Made by a program: the position numbers and the translations under genes. DNA of 64,000 nt, taken from the NCBI GenBank assembly GCA_947503525.1, contig CANNEA010000006.1, positions 1-64,000 of the forward strand, read 5' to 3'. Source of the stretch: an uncultured Carboxylicivirga sp. Its GTDB lineage: Bacteria; Bacteroidota; Bacteroidia; Bacteroidales; Marinilabiliaceae. Positions 19,207 through 28,646 of the stretch are shown piece after piece. The notes below the pieces were generated by a model. It made no database searches. It had not been told where the DNA came from and saw only the letters and a program-made list of their open reading frames with translations. Each line of letters opens with the position of its first letter. Position 1 is the stretch's first letter.

Positions 19207-19234
19207 AAAGCCCTGTATTTCTACAGGGCTTTTA
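19207..19234. terminator. Bidirectional terminator between glgB and the glycogen operon
   Basis: Perfect 11-bp stem AAAGCCCTGTA/TACAGGGCTTT with a 4-nt loop, with A-rich and T-rich flanks, lies between two convergent genes, so it can serve both strands. Confidence 0.85.
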
Positions 19235-19256
19235 TCTAGTAATTGATTTTTAAAAT

Positions 19257-22200
19257 CTATAACCACCTCATTACACCAAAGTCTTGCTTGTGAGGCAGGT
19301 GTTTGTGATCAGGATACATGCGGACACCAAACTTAAATACACCGGGGAAATTAAGGGTGTGTTTCAGTTCGTAATGAACACGAGTGCCTTCTTCCTTAAC
19401 CACAGTAAACTTTTCAGTTTTAGCTCTGGAAGATTTACCCTCGTCTGATCCTTCAGTGATGACCATTTCAAGTCCAACTTCTACTCCGGCCAATTGTTTA
19501 AGGTCAACCACTACTTTTATGCTGTATTCATCGCCAATACCAAGTTCCTGACGACCAATATCAGGCACCTCCATATCCACAACTTCAACATCGTTCCATC
19601 CTTGCATCACTTTACGTTTCCAGGTGGCAAGTTCACGAGCGATACTATAGTCGTTAGCTTTTAATTCTTTAAGACGTTTGCCTAAAGGACCATAAAAACG
19701 CTCGCGGTAATCATCCATCATACGCTTAGTGGTGTAATCCGGAGCAATTGTAGCGATTGAGTTTTTAACGTATTGTAGCCACTTCTTTGAAATACCTTCG
19801 CTGTCTCTGTCATAGTAATCAGGAATGATTTCATTTTCAAGCATACTATAGATAACAGCAGCATCCAATTCATCCTGATAATCCTGATTTTCGTAGGTGC
19901 GTTTATCAGTAATTGCCCACCCGGCATTTTCACGATAACCTTCGTACCACCATCCATCAAGAACACTGAAATTAAGCACACCATTCATTTCGGCTTTCTG
20001 ACCAGATGTACCGGAAGCTTCCAACGGTCTGGTTGGGGTATTCATCCATACATCCACACCACTTACTAAACGCTTGGCCAAATCCATGTCGTAGTTTTCA
20101 AGGAAAACGATTTTTCCTATAAACTCAGGTCGACGTGATATTTCAACAATATGTTTGATTAAGGATTGACCACCACCATCGGCAGGATGCGCCTTACCAG
20201 CAAAAATAAACTGTACAGGTTTGTCCGGATTATTAACAATCTTAGCTAATCTTTCTGTATCGGTAAATAGAAGATGTGCTCTTTTATAAGTTGCAAATCG
20301 TCGTGCAAAACCAAAGGTCAATGCATTAGGATCGAGCTTTTCAAGAACTTCGTAAATGGTTGATGGATCTGCATGTATAGTGGACATGTTTTCGTATGTC
20401 CGGTCCTTGATGTAATCCATCAATTTAAGCTTGAGTCCTTTTCGGATATCCCAGATCTTAGAATCGGCAATGCTTTGGATGTGCTCCCAGTAACTTTTAT
20501 TAGCTAAATCTGACATGAAGTCATCATCAAACTGGGTTTCATAGAATTTGCGCATATCTTTTGCAGTCCATGTTCCATAATGAACACCATTTGTAACATA
20601 ACCAATGTGTAATTCTTCAGGATAAAATCCTTTCCACACATTCTGGAACATATCTTTCGATACCTCGCCATGTAGCCAACTTACACCATTCATGGCTTGT
20701 GAAGTTTTGGCAGCAAGGTTACTCATGCTGAACTTTTCGCCTTTGTCACCTGGGTTCTCACGACCAAGATCCATAAATTCGTCCCATGAAATATTTAGTT
20801 TTTCAGGAATGTGACGAAGATAGATTCTGAACATATCCTCATCGAATTTATCATGACCGGCAGGCACGGGAGTGTGAGTTGTAAATAAAGAAGAAACCCG
20901 CGTCATTTCCATAGCTTCGTGATAGGTGAACTTACATTCAATCATATCAACCATACGTTGAATGTTGATTAAAGCCGCATGTCCTTCGTTACAATGGTAC
21001 ACTTCGTTGCTTATCTTCAACTGATTCAACATTCTTATACCGCCCATTCCTAACAGGATCTCCTGCTTCAGACGATTCTCCCAGTCTCCACCATACAAAC
21101 TATGGGTAATATCTCTATCCGCATCATTATTTGTTGCCAGATCGGTATCGAGCAGATATAGCGGAATTCGTCCAACCATTGCTTTCCATACCTTGGCATA
21201 AACGGTTCGACCTGGCATATTTATAGCCACAGTAACTAATGAGCCATCTTCATTTCGTACTTCATCCAAAGGAAGATTTGAGAACTCCTGGGCATCGTAT
21301 TGAGCCATTTGTTCTCCACTCAAGGACAAGGACTGCTTAAAGTAGCCATAGCGATAAAGTAAACCAACGGCTACCATATTAACGGCGCAATCACTGGCTT
21401 CTTTTAAATAGTCACCTGCAAGAACACCAAGACCACCGGAATATATTTTAAGAATATCATTAATTCCATACTCCATGCTAAAATACGAAATGGAAGGGCC
21501 ATCACAATATGGCTTGTCCATATAGGCTTTAAACATGTCGTATACCTTGTTTACTTTCTTAAGGTATGTTTTGTCTTCAGCCAGATTACTTAAGCGGTCG
21601 TATGAAACCTTCTCAAGAAGAAGCATTGGATTCTTCTTTACTTCAACCCATAGAGCCTTATCAATTTCTTCATAAAGTTCAGTGGCTTGATAATTCCATG
21701 ACCACCATAAGTTATGACTTAATTCTTGAAGCGCTATTAGTTCTTCCGGTAATTTGGATTTAACAACTATTCTTTTCCAGATTGGCTGTATCGAAGGCTG
21801 AGGCTTGGTTCGAATACGAGCGTCCTTTAGTACAGGACTTAAATTGTCTTTTCGATTAATTACAGCCTTCAATGCAATGTCATAGGCCTTATAATAATGT
21901 TTTATTAGGGTATCCCATTCAACCGATTGCGCAATTTGTTTGGATTTGGCTCTTATGATTTTCACTTCATCCTCATCTATTGAGCTATAAGCTTCGATAA
22001 CTTTGGAGATTTCTTTTGCAACCTCCTGATGATTTGAATCATTACGGTGTAAAACTTCTACACCATCTTTAATGCCTTTCGTAAATTGTTGTGCCCAAAG
22101 CCCGAAACCGGCAAGATCCGTTGTGATTGTTGGTACATTAAAAGCTAAACTCTCAACAGGTGTATATCCCCATGGCTCGTAATACGATGGGAATACCGTA

Positions 22201-23492
22201 AGATCCATCCCTATTAACAGATCGTAATAGTGCATGTTGAATATCCCATCATCGTTGTTGAGATAGGATGGCACAAAGATTAATTTAACTCTGTCACCTT
22301 GTTCGTTATTAAGGTGTGTATCCTGTATTTTATTTATGATTGGATCATAACCTAAATCATTCAACCCATGAGTTAGAAAAGGATTGTCTAGAGTGGACTT
22401 GTTATCCGGATTCTCCAATTTTTCAATTAAATCTTTTCTTGGCCCATAAGTATTGGCCGGTATAAGTACGAATGCAACAACATCGCGTTCAATACTATTA
22501 GATTCATTTAAATCTTGCAGGGCATCCATAAACACATCAATGCCTTTGTTTTTGTATTCATACCTTCCGCTATTGGCTACAAATAAGGCATCTTTACCCA
22601 ATTCGTATCCCAATAGAGCCTCAGCTACAGTGCGTAGTTTTTCTCTAGCTGCTTTTCTTTTGGTATTAAAGTTTTTGCCTTTCGGAACATAGTCTTCTTC
22701 AAAGCCATTGGGCGTTACTACATCAATTTCGCGCCCACAAAATTGATTACACTCACGAGCCGTAATCTCTGATACAGTTGTAAAGCAATCCACATTCATG
22801 GCCGTTCTTTTTTCCAAAGAATGTTTTGCTACAACGTTTAGATCTTGGGCTTTTGTGTCGCCATCATATTCACTCATGTGATCGTAAAAGGCATATCCAT
22901 TACCTGCTAATGAGCGACCTATGGTTGTGGCGTGCGTTGTAAAAACGGTTCCGACTTGTGGTAGAGCTTTATTTAAATATAAAGCACCTGAACCGGTCAT
23001 CCATTCGTTGTAATGAGCAATAACCTTGTCGTTCATGCTAAGGAAATAGCGATAGAAGCTCTCAATCACTTTACCGGATGCATAGCCAAACAAGAGGGAC
23101 TCAATATAATCCCAATGACCGCTTAAACTATCTACGCCATACCATTCCCAATATTTGGCAAGGATATCATCTTTCATTTGCATAAATGAAGTAAAGTCGA
23201 CCAGTACTACTATTGGCCGACCTACTATATTCCATCTTCCAATTCTTACTGATATACCTTCTTGACTTAACTCTTCTTTCCAATCTGGAAAAAGGCTGTC
23301 TTCAGGAAGAAATTCAGGATTGGAAGGCGTACCTCGCCATACGTCAGGTCCAATAAAAACGACCTTGTCCTGAAACTCTTGCACCATCGTCTGCGCTTTT
23401 GTGGCCAATACTGTGTGAATGCCACCCATCTTATTACATACTTCCCAACTTGTCTCAAACACATAGTCAGGCTTTAAAAAGCTACTAATCAT
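19257..23492 (-). CDS. Glycogen synthase / alpha-glucan phosphorylase fusion
   Basis: A 1411-residue fusion of two opposing enzymes. Residues about 1-560 are a GT3-type (animal/yeast-like) glycogen synthase: YVFETSWEVCNKMGGIHTVL at the N-terminus, FTTHATTIGRSLAGNG, and the PSYYEPWGYTPVESLAF donor-site motif. Residues about 575-1411 are a GT35 alpha-glucan phosphorylase of the short GlgP type: LSHNLWWSWN, SMEYGINDILKIYSGGLGVLAGDYLKEA (in part), FTTHTPVPAGHD, FARRFATYKRA, and EASGTSGQKAEMNG, whose Lys near residue 1165 should bind PLP. It is the last gene of the five-gene glycogen operon, 43 bp after the small CBM48-like gene. Such fusions exist in related genomes as far as I recall; how synthesis and breakdown are kept apart is unclear. 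Confidence 0.93.
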   Translation of the reverse strand: MISSFLKPDYVFETSWEVCNKMGGIHTVLATKAQTMVQEFQDKVVFIGPDVWRGTPSNPEFLPEDSLFPDWKEELSQEGISVRIGRWNIVGRPIVVLVDFTSFMQMKDDILAKYWEWYGVDSLSGHWDYIESLLFGYASGKVIESFYRYFLSMNDKVIAHYNEWMTGSGALYLNKALPQVGTVFTTHATTIGRSLAGNGYAFYDHMSEYDGDTKAQDLNVVAKHSLEKRTAMNVDCFTTVSEITARECNQFCGREIDVVTPNGFEEDYVPKGKNFNTKRKAAREKLRTVAEALLGYELGKDALFVANSGRYEYKNKGIDVFMDALQDLNESNSIERDVVAFVLIPANTYGPRKDLIEKLENPDNKSTLDNPFLTHGLNDLGYDPIINKIQDTHLNNEQGDRVKLIFVPSYLNNDDGIFNMHYYDLLIGMDLTVFPSYYEPWGYTPVESLAFNVPTITTDLAGFGLWAQQFTKGIKDGVEVLHRNDSNHQEVAKEISKVIEAYSSIDEDEVKIIRAKSKQIAQSVEWDTLIKHYYKAYDIALKAVINRKDNLSPVLKDARIRTKPQPSIQPIWKRIVVKSKLPEELIALQELSHNLWWSWNYQATELYEEIDKALWVEVKKNPMLLLEKVSYDRLSNLAEDKTYLKKVNKVYDMFKAYMDKPYCDGPSISYFSMEYGINDILKIYSGGLGVLAGDYLKEASDCAVNMVAVGLLYRYGYFKQSLSLSGEQMAQYDAQEFSNLPLDEVRNEDGSLVTVAINMPGRTVYAKVWKAMVGRIPLYLLDTDLATNNDADRDITHSLYGGDWENRLKQEILLGMGGIRMLNQLKISNEVYHCNEGHAALINIQRMVDMIECKFTYHEAMEMTRVSSLFTTHTPVPAGHDKFDEDMFRIYLRHIPEKLNISWDEFMDLGRENPGDKGEKFSMSNLAAKTSQAMNGVSWLHGEVSKDMFQNVWKGFYPEELHIGYVTNGVHYGTWTAKDMRKFYETQFDDDFMSDLANKSYWEHIQSIADSKIWDIRKGLKLKLMDYIKDRTYENMSTIHADPSTIYEVLEKLDPNALTFGFARRFATYKRAHLLFTDTERLAKIVNNPDKPVQFIFAGKAHPADGGGQSLIKHIVEISRRPEFIGKIVFLENYDMDLAKRLVSGVDVWMNTPTRPLEASGTSGQKAEMNGVLNFSVLDGWWYEGYRENAGWAITDKRTYENQDYQDELDAAVIYSMLENEIIPDYYDRDSEGISKKWLQYVKNSIATIAPDYTTKRMMDDYRERFYGPLGKRLKELKANDYSIARELATWKRKVMQGWNDVEVVDMEVPDIGRQELGIGDEYSIKVVVDLKQLAGVEVGLEMVITEGSDEGKSSRAKTEKFTVVKEEGTRVHYELKHTLNFPGVFKFGVRMYPDHKHLPHKQDFGVMRWL

Positions 23493-23535
23493 ACCTCTCT
23501 TTTTTATCTTCAGATCAAAGTGTTTTTACTAAGGT

Positions 23536-23841
23536 TTACAATTTTAAGATTGCATTTTTTTGTTCATCGCCCATTCCGGTGTCAACAAAATCATCTGCTT
23601 CTTCATCTGTAAGCCAAAAAGTGTTGTTAACTAAATACCTAAACTGTACGCTTTTTCCAGTTTCTAAATAGCAAGTTCCGGTGAAACTGCCATTTTTTAA
23701 TTTATCCATTGTCGTTTCTGATGGATCCCAATTGTTGAAATCACCGACGATACTTGCTGATTCAGCATTTTCGATTTTACCTAATTTAAATGTCACCTTG
23801 CATTCAGGCCGGCTTTTCAGATACTGTTTTTTGATACTCAT
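23536..23841 (-). CDS. Small CBM48/isoamylase early-set domain protein
   Basis: A 101-residue stand-alone domain of the AMPK-type glycogen-binding/CBM48 fold: CKVTFKLGKIENAESASIVGDFNNWDPSETTMDKLKNG (in part), a typical GDFNNW motif with conserved Trp, then QFRYLVNNTFWLTDEEAD. It has no catalytic domain or signal peptide, so it is probably a cytoplasmic glycogen-binding adaptor. It sits between the GH57 gene (53 bp) and the synthase-phosphorylase fusion (43 bp) in one operon, suggesting it targets or regulates these enzymes on the glycogen particle (inference). Confidence 0.9.
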   Translation of the reverse strand: MSIKKQYLKSRPECKVTFKLGKIENAESASIVGDFNNWDPSETTMDKLKNGSFTGTCYLETGKSVQFRYLVNNTFWLTDEEADDFVDTGMGDEQKNAILKL

Positions 23842-23894
23842 TTTTGTAATTTTAAAAGTGGTTAATAAGTCTGGTTGCCCGTGCGTTGTTTAAA

Positions 23895-25205
23895 TTACGA
23901 TTTACTTGTTTTTCTCTTTCCCGCTGATTTTATTTGTTTTTCAAGACGTTTTATTTTTTCATCCTTCTTTTCAATGATTTTAGTTAAGTTGGCAACTTCC
24001 TGATCCGAATTGGATTCCGGTACTTCTGCATTAAGTCTTAATGTGAAGTCGCTAAGTACATTCATGTAATTGATGAATGCTTCGTATGGCGTTTCATAGG
24101 GGTTGAAATAAGCATGAACATCACCATCTGAGAAAAATTTAGTACTCATATAATAGAAGTGGTCACTAACTTGCAGATAGCGCCAATCCTTCAGTAGTTT
24201 CTCATCTTTACATTGATTCACCTTAGGAAGCAAGGCGTATAATTTTTCAAAGGCTTCATTTTGCATTTCATTACCCAGCCAGGCTGTCAAATCCCTTTCT
24301 TCATCGGCCCAACTAATTGCATTTGGAACGTGAATAGCTGAAACCGGTTGAAGTTCTTTAATTAATTCACTCGGAGTGCTAAACTTAAGCTGTTTGGTTT
24401 TAATAACCTCTTGTGGAAGATCTTCCAGGAATTCAAATATTCCTGTTTCTTTCCATTGGTGTTCGCCAAAGGTTTCATAATCCATAAATAGGTTAACTAC
24501 TTCCTCTTTTTCATCTACCTTCAATAGCCAATCCACGTATTTTTTTGTACTTAGAGGCCATTCGCACCAACCTTTATTACCAAATCGGAAAGCGATGTCA
24601 TCACTAAGTATGAAATTCTTAAGAAGTACTTTTAATTTCGGATCAATGGCATTACAGTATAAGAAATTAGGGCTTTTCCATCCAAGAACATGTTTGGCTC
24701 CTTCGGTAAGCATACCTTCAAACCCCATGGATTTAACCATTTGTCCTATCTCATCGGAATAAATCAACTCAGTATTCCTAAATACCTTTGGAGTGTAGTT
24801 GAAATGTTTTTTGATTGCCTTCTTATGCAGGTCGACCTGTTTTTTAAATTCAGCCTTATCTTTAAGAGCGACTAAGGAATGCGAGTAAGTCTCGGCCAAT
24901 ATTTCTACATCACCGGTTTCGACAAGCTTTTGAAAGCTTTCAAGAACCTCTGGAGCATAAAGTTGAAATTGATCCAGAGCCACCCCGGATATTGAAAAGG
25001 TAACTTTAAACTGCCCTTTGTGCTTAGTGAGAAGCTTTAATAACAGTTCATTGGTAGGTAAATAACATTTTGTCATTACCTTATCTAATACCGATTCATT
25101 CGTGTAATCGTCATAGTAATAATGATCTTGTCCAATGTCAAAAAAACGATATCTTCTGAATCTGAATGGCTGGTGTACTTGAAAGTAAAAGCAAATATTT
25201 CTCAT
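23895..25205 (-). CDS. GH57 alpha-amylase/4-alpha-glucanotransferase
   Basis: A 436-residue GH57 enzyme without signal peptide, so it acts on intracellular alpha-glucan. It starts with the family hallmark ICFYFQVHQPFRFRRY. The presumed nucleophile lies in EILAETYSHS (Glu105) and the acid/base in FMDYETFGEH (Asp241). A C-terminal coiled segment rich in Lys and Glu (about 395-436) ends the protein. It lies 16 bp after the GT4 gene in the glycogen operon. Whether it hydrolyses or transfers glucan chains cannot be told from sequence. Confidence 0.94.
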   Translation of the reverse strand: MRNICFYFQVHQPFRFRRYRFFDIGQDHYYYDDYTNESVLDKVMTKCYLPTNELLLKLLTKHKGQFKVTFSISGVALDQFQLYAPEVLESFQKLVETGDVEILAETYSHSLVALKDKAEFKKQVDLHKKAIKKHFNYTPKVFRNTELIYSDEIGQMVKSMGFEGMLTEGAKHVLGWKSPNFLYCNAIDPKLKVLLKNFILSDDIAFRFGNKGWCEWPLSTKKYVDWLLKVDEKEEVVNLFMDYETFGEHQWKETGIFEFLEDLPQEVIKTKQLKFSTPSELIKELQPVSAIHVPNAISWADEERDLTAWLGNEMQNEAFEKLYALLPKVNQCKDEKLLKDWRYLQVSDHFYYMSTKFFSDGDVHAYFNPYETPYEAFINYMNVLSDFTLRLNAEVPESNSDQEVANLTKIIEKKDEKIKRLEKQIKSAGKRKTSKS

Positions 25206-25221
25206 AATCTGTTGGTTTAGG

Positions 25222-26508
25222 TTAAACTAATACGGAGTCGTAAACGGATTTTACATTACGCGCCGAATTCTCCCATTTTAATGAATCAACTTCCTCTTTG
25301 CCGTGTTTAACAAACATTGAGGACAAAGCAGGGTAGCTAACAATACCGTGAATGGCATCAGCCATTGCCTCTATGTCCCAAAAATTGGTCTTTATTGCAT
25401 AAGTCAAAATTTCAGCAACACCGGATTGATGCGAAATAAGCACAGGCACAGAGCTTTGCATGGCTTCAAGTGGAGAAATGCCAAAAGGCTCTGACACCGA
25501 AGGCATCACATACAGATCACTCATTCGAAGCATATGAAAAACATCATCGCCTTTCAAAAATCCGGTAAAGTGAAACTTATCCATAATGTTAAGGCTGGCA
25601 GCTCTGCGAATCATTTTTTCCATCATGTCACCGCTTCCGGCCATTACAAAACGAACATTGTCAACTCGCTTTAATACCGCATTTGCTACCTCTATAAAAT
25701 ATTCAGGACCTTTCTGCATTGTAATGCGCCCAAGGAAAGTCACAATCTTTTCACCTTCATTTTTCTTTATTGGAAATTCAGAGAGGTTTTCAGACGGTTC
25801 TACAGCATTGTAGACCGTTACCACTTTTTCAGCAGGAATACCGTATTTTTCAATGACAGTTCTTCTTGTGAGATTACTAACAGTGATGACTTTATCAGCC
25901 GCATTCATGCCCCTTTTCTCAATTTCAAATACTGTGGGGTTAACACTTCCTCCGCTTCGATCAAAATCGGTGGCGTGAACATGCACAACCAAAGGTTTAC
26001 CCGATGCTTCTTTTGCCGCTATTCCAGCCGGGTAGCAAAGCCAATCATGGGCATGTATAACATCAAATTCGTTATCCTGGGCAATAACATTCGATACAAT
26101 TGCATAATCAGCAATTTCCTTAAGTAAGTTGGGACCATAGGTTCCGGTAAAATCAACCTTGCCTTTTTCATTAGTTTGTACAAATTTCCGCGTACCACTA
26201 ACTTCATAGCTATTCATGGTCCAAAATTCTTCAGGATCTACATAAGGAACCAGTTTTGAGTCTACTTCAATGTAATCTAACTGCTTAGCAAATTTACTCA
26301 CATTCAGCTTACGTTGTTTAATAGGAATGTTATTTGCACCAACCAATTGCATTGTTGATTGATCTTCGTCACCAAAAGCTTTCGGGACGACAAAAATTAC
26401 ATCCAAATCAGGAATATGCGATATACCTTTAGTTAGCCCGTAGCAGGCTGTGCCTAATCCTCCAGATATATGAGGAGGAAATTCCCATCCAAACATGAGT
26501 ACCCTCAT
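25222..26508 (-). CDS. GT4/GT5-like glycosyltransferase, glycogen synthase-type
   Basis: A 428-residue GT-B glycosyltransferase. The N-terminus MRVLMFGWEFPPHISGGLGTA has the KxGGL-like acceptor motif of starch/glycogen synthases, IHAHDWLCYPAGIAAKEASG is the substrate-binding loop, and the C-terminal domain has FLGRITMQKGPEYFIE and EPFGISPLEAMQ with the E-x7-E donor motif. It is cytoplasmic and lies 13 bp after the debranching gene. With the GT3 synthase in the fusion protein, this locus has two candidate glucan synthases; one may make primers or maltosaccharides (inference). Confidence 0.9.
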   Translation of the reverse strand: MRVLMFGWEFPPHISGGLGTACYGLTKGISHIPDLDVIFVVPKAFGDEDQSTMQLVGANNIPIKQRKLNVSKFAKQLDYIEVDSKLVPYVDPEEFWTMNSYEVSGTRKFVQTNEKGKVDFTGTYGPNLLKEIADYAIVSNVIAQDNEFDVIHAHDWLCYPAGIAAKEASGKPLVVHVHATDFDRSGGSVNPTVFEIEKRGMNAADKVITVSNLTRRTVIEKYGIPAEKVVTVYNAVEPSENLSEFPIKKNEGEKIVTFLGRITMQKGPEYFIEVANAVLKRVDNVRFVMAGSGDMMEKMIRRAASLNIMDKFHFTGFLKGDDVFHMLRMSDLYVMPSVSEPFGISPLEAMQSSVPVLISHQSGVAEILTYAIKTNFWDIEAMADAIHGIVSYPALSSMFVKHGKEEVDSLKWENSARNVKSVYDSVLV

Positions 26509-26521
26509 AGAAGTAAGTGTG

Positions 26522-28453
26522 TTAGATTGTGAAAGATTCTATTGATTTAATTACTCGTAAAATTCCTGCAACATTCCAAGCCATTGACACTGCACCCTTT
26601 GCTGTGTGGGGTGGATTGCCATTATAACTTTCTGAAATCGTGCCCAAACAGTGTTTGCCCAGTTCTTTTTCAAACTGTTCAAGTAAACGTTGGACAAAGT
26701 GTAAACCACCTTGCTTATGTATAGTTAAGTAAGCATCAACAAAAAACGGAGTTAACCATGGAAATACAGTACCCTGATGCAATGCTAAATCACGTTGGGC
26801 TACTGCGCCTTCCATTACTCCTTTGTATTTTGGGTCCTGAGGCGAAAGGCTTCGAATGCCTTTGGGAGTAAGCAATTCTTTTTTTACAATATCAACCACT
26901 AACTTTTGCTTATCAATGTCCAGAGGAGAATAAGGCAATGCGGTCGCAAAGATTTGGTTAGGTCGAATCGAAGTATCTTTTTGGAAACTGTCATGATAAT
27001 CGGCCAGATATCCTCGTTCTTCAATCCAATATTTTTCAATAAATGCTTGCTTCACAGTTTCTGCAAATGGTTCCCATTCGCTTACAAAAGCATTATCATT
27101 ATTTATTTTAGCCTGATCCACGGAAAACATTATGGCATTATACCAAAGCGCATTTACTTCAATTGGCATGCCATATCGGGGTGTTACCGGTTGATTATCA
27201 ACAACTGCATCCATCCATGTTAATGCGATACCATCCACTTTGGCATAAATCAGTCCACTAGAGGTAAGTCGAAACTGCTGTGACGTGCTGTTTTTGTATA
27301 ATGAAAGGATGGACTTGAACAGGTCTCCGAATTTTGACCATGTATTTTCTATTCCACAGTAATCTTCACATTTCTGTAATGTCCAGAATAACCACAGTGG
27401 AACATCAATATCTTTTATAACTAAGGTCTCTGGATTCAGGTATTCTGTTTTTATTTGCTCAATTGCACTTTTTAGAATCTGAGAAAAATCTGCTTTATCT
27501 TCCTGAAATACGGTCAGACCCGGCAAGGATACTAATGTATCTCTTAGTCGAGATCCGTACCAATGATAGCCGGCAATAAGTTTACACTCTTTCCCATTCC
27601 GGATAATGAATTGCTGTGCAGCATTTAAAAGATTATTTTGCAGACCAGTTCTTGGGACTCTTTTCTTTGATTCTCGGGTAAACTTGGCTTTAAGTGAGCC
27701 ACTTTTAGCAGAACTTGTACTTGCTGAGAAAACAATGCTTTCGCCCTTTTTAATTTCGATCTCAAAATAGCCAGGAGCATATAAATCTTCGGTAAAATTA
27801 TACCCTCGATGTTGCTCCTTTATATACTCTACATCACGATACCAATCCGGATTAGCTACAAAATCATTTTCTTTATTTAATTGCATATGCAATTCAGGAA
27901 ATCCTTGATAAAGATTAAGCTTTACGCCATTTTCATCATAGGAGTAGCGAGTATTAGCATTTAAGTTTTCCTTGGTTAAATTATGTATATGCCGGAATGC
28001 CAGAAACGGAGCGAGGCGCAATGTTGTAGGCGAACTGGCTTCTAGTAAAGTATATCGTAATAATACCTGCGATTCACGTTCAACCAATACGATTTCCTGG
28101 GACAGAACAACCCCACCAACTCTATACGTTATTTTAGGTGTTGGATCAGTTGTAAAGTCTCTCACATATTTATGCCCCTTAGGTTCATAGTGACTTCCCT
28201 TATATTTATGGATTCCTAAGTTGAACACTTTATTGCGTTGGACAATACTTGCGTCTAATGAAGAAAGTAATACATGTCTTTCATTGTCCAGGTTTTCAAC
28301 CGGGGCAATAAGCAAACCATGATATTTTCTGGTATTACATCCAATGATAGAACTGCTGGAATAGGCTCCAGCTCTATTGGTACGTAGGATCTCCTTAAAA
28401 AGAGAATATTCCAGATTGATAAGGCGTGTTTTATCCAAATGTTCAATACTCAT
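26522..28453 (-). CDS. Glycogen debranching enzyme (amylo-alpha-1,6-glucosidase type)
   Basis: A 643-residue cytoplasmic debranching enzyme. I place the start at the ATG giving MSIEHLDKTRLINLEYSLF, 20 codons inside the longest frame, because the extra residues are hydrophobic and unlike the family. The N-terminal GDE_N domain carries TNRAGAYSSSSIIGCNTRKY, then a linker and an (alpha/alpha)6 barrel with AGYHWYGSRLRDTL, IALTWMDAVVDNQPVTPR and GNPPHTAKGAVSMAW, the carboxylate-containing active-site segments. It is the promoter-proximal gene of the five-gene glycogen operon. I saw no clear TAnnTTTG promoter in the 193-bp upstream gap. Confidence 0.94.
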   Translation of the reverse strand: MSIEHLDKTRLINLEYSLFKEILRTNRAGAYSSSSIIGCNTRKYHGLLIAPVENLDNERHVLLSSLDASIVQRNKVFNLGIHKYKGSHYEPKGHKYVRDFTTDPTPKITYRVGGVVLSQEIVLVERESQVLLRYTLLEASSPTTLRLAPFLAFRHIHNLTKENLNANTRYSYDENGVKLNLYQGFPELHMQLNKENDFVANPDWYRDVEYIKEQHRGYNFTEDLYAPGYFEIEIKKGESIVFSASTSSAKSGSLKAKFTRESKKRVPRTGLQNNLLNAAQQFIIRNGKECKLIAGYHWYGSRLRDTLVSLPGLTVFQEDKADFSQILKSAIEQIKTEYLNPETLVIKDIDVPLWLFWTLQKCEDYCGIENTWSKFGDLFKSILSLYKNSTSQQFRLTSSGLIYAKVDGIALTWMDAVVDNQPVTPRYGMPIEVNALWYNAIMFSVDQAKINNDNAFVSEWEPFAETVKQAFIEKYWIEERGYLADYHDSFQKDTSIRPNQIFATALPYSPLDIDKQKLVVDIVKKELLTPKGIRSLSPQDPKYKGVMEGAVAQRDLALHQGTVFPWLTPFFVDAYLTIHKQGGLHFVQRLLEQFEKELGKHCLGTISESYNGNPPHTAKGAVSMAWNVAGILRVIKSIESFTI

Positions 28454-28646
28454 AAGCCAATAAATTAGGATTATTAAGTTAACACCTTTTTTTAGATGTT
28501 GTAAATTAATCAAGAAGTAATTTAAGGGTCATTGAATAAAGAGGGATCATTTATCCAATGTTTTACAATACAAAAGTGAGAAAAAAAGCTAATGAAGCAA
28601 ATCAAATTGTAAATTAATTTAGCTTTTTAACTTATGATTTAGAGTT

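Noticed and set aside
28454-28513. Longer start for the debranching enzyme
   Set aside because: The 20 extra residues are hydrophobic and do not match the family; the internal ATG gives the usual N-terminus.
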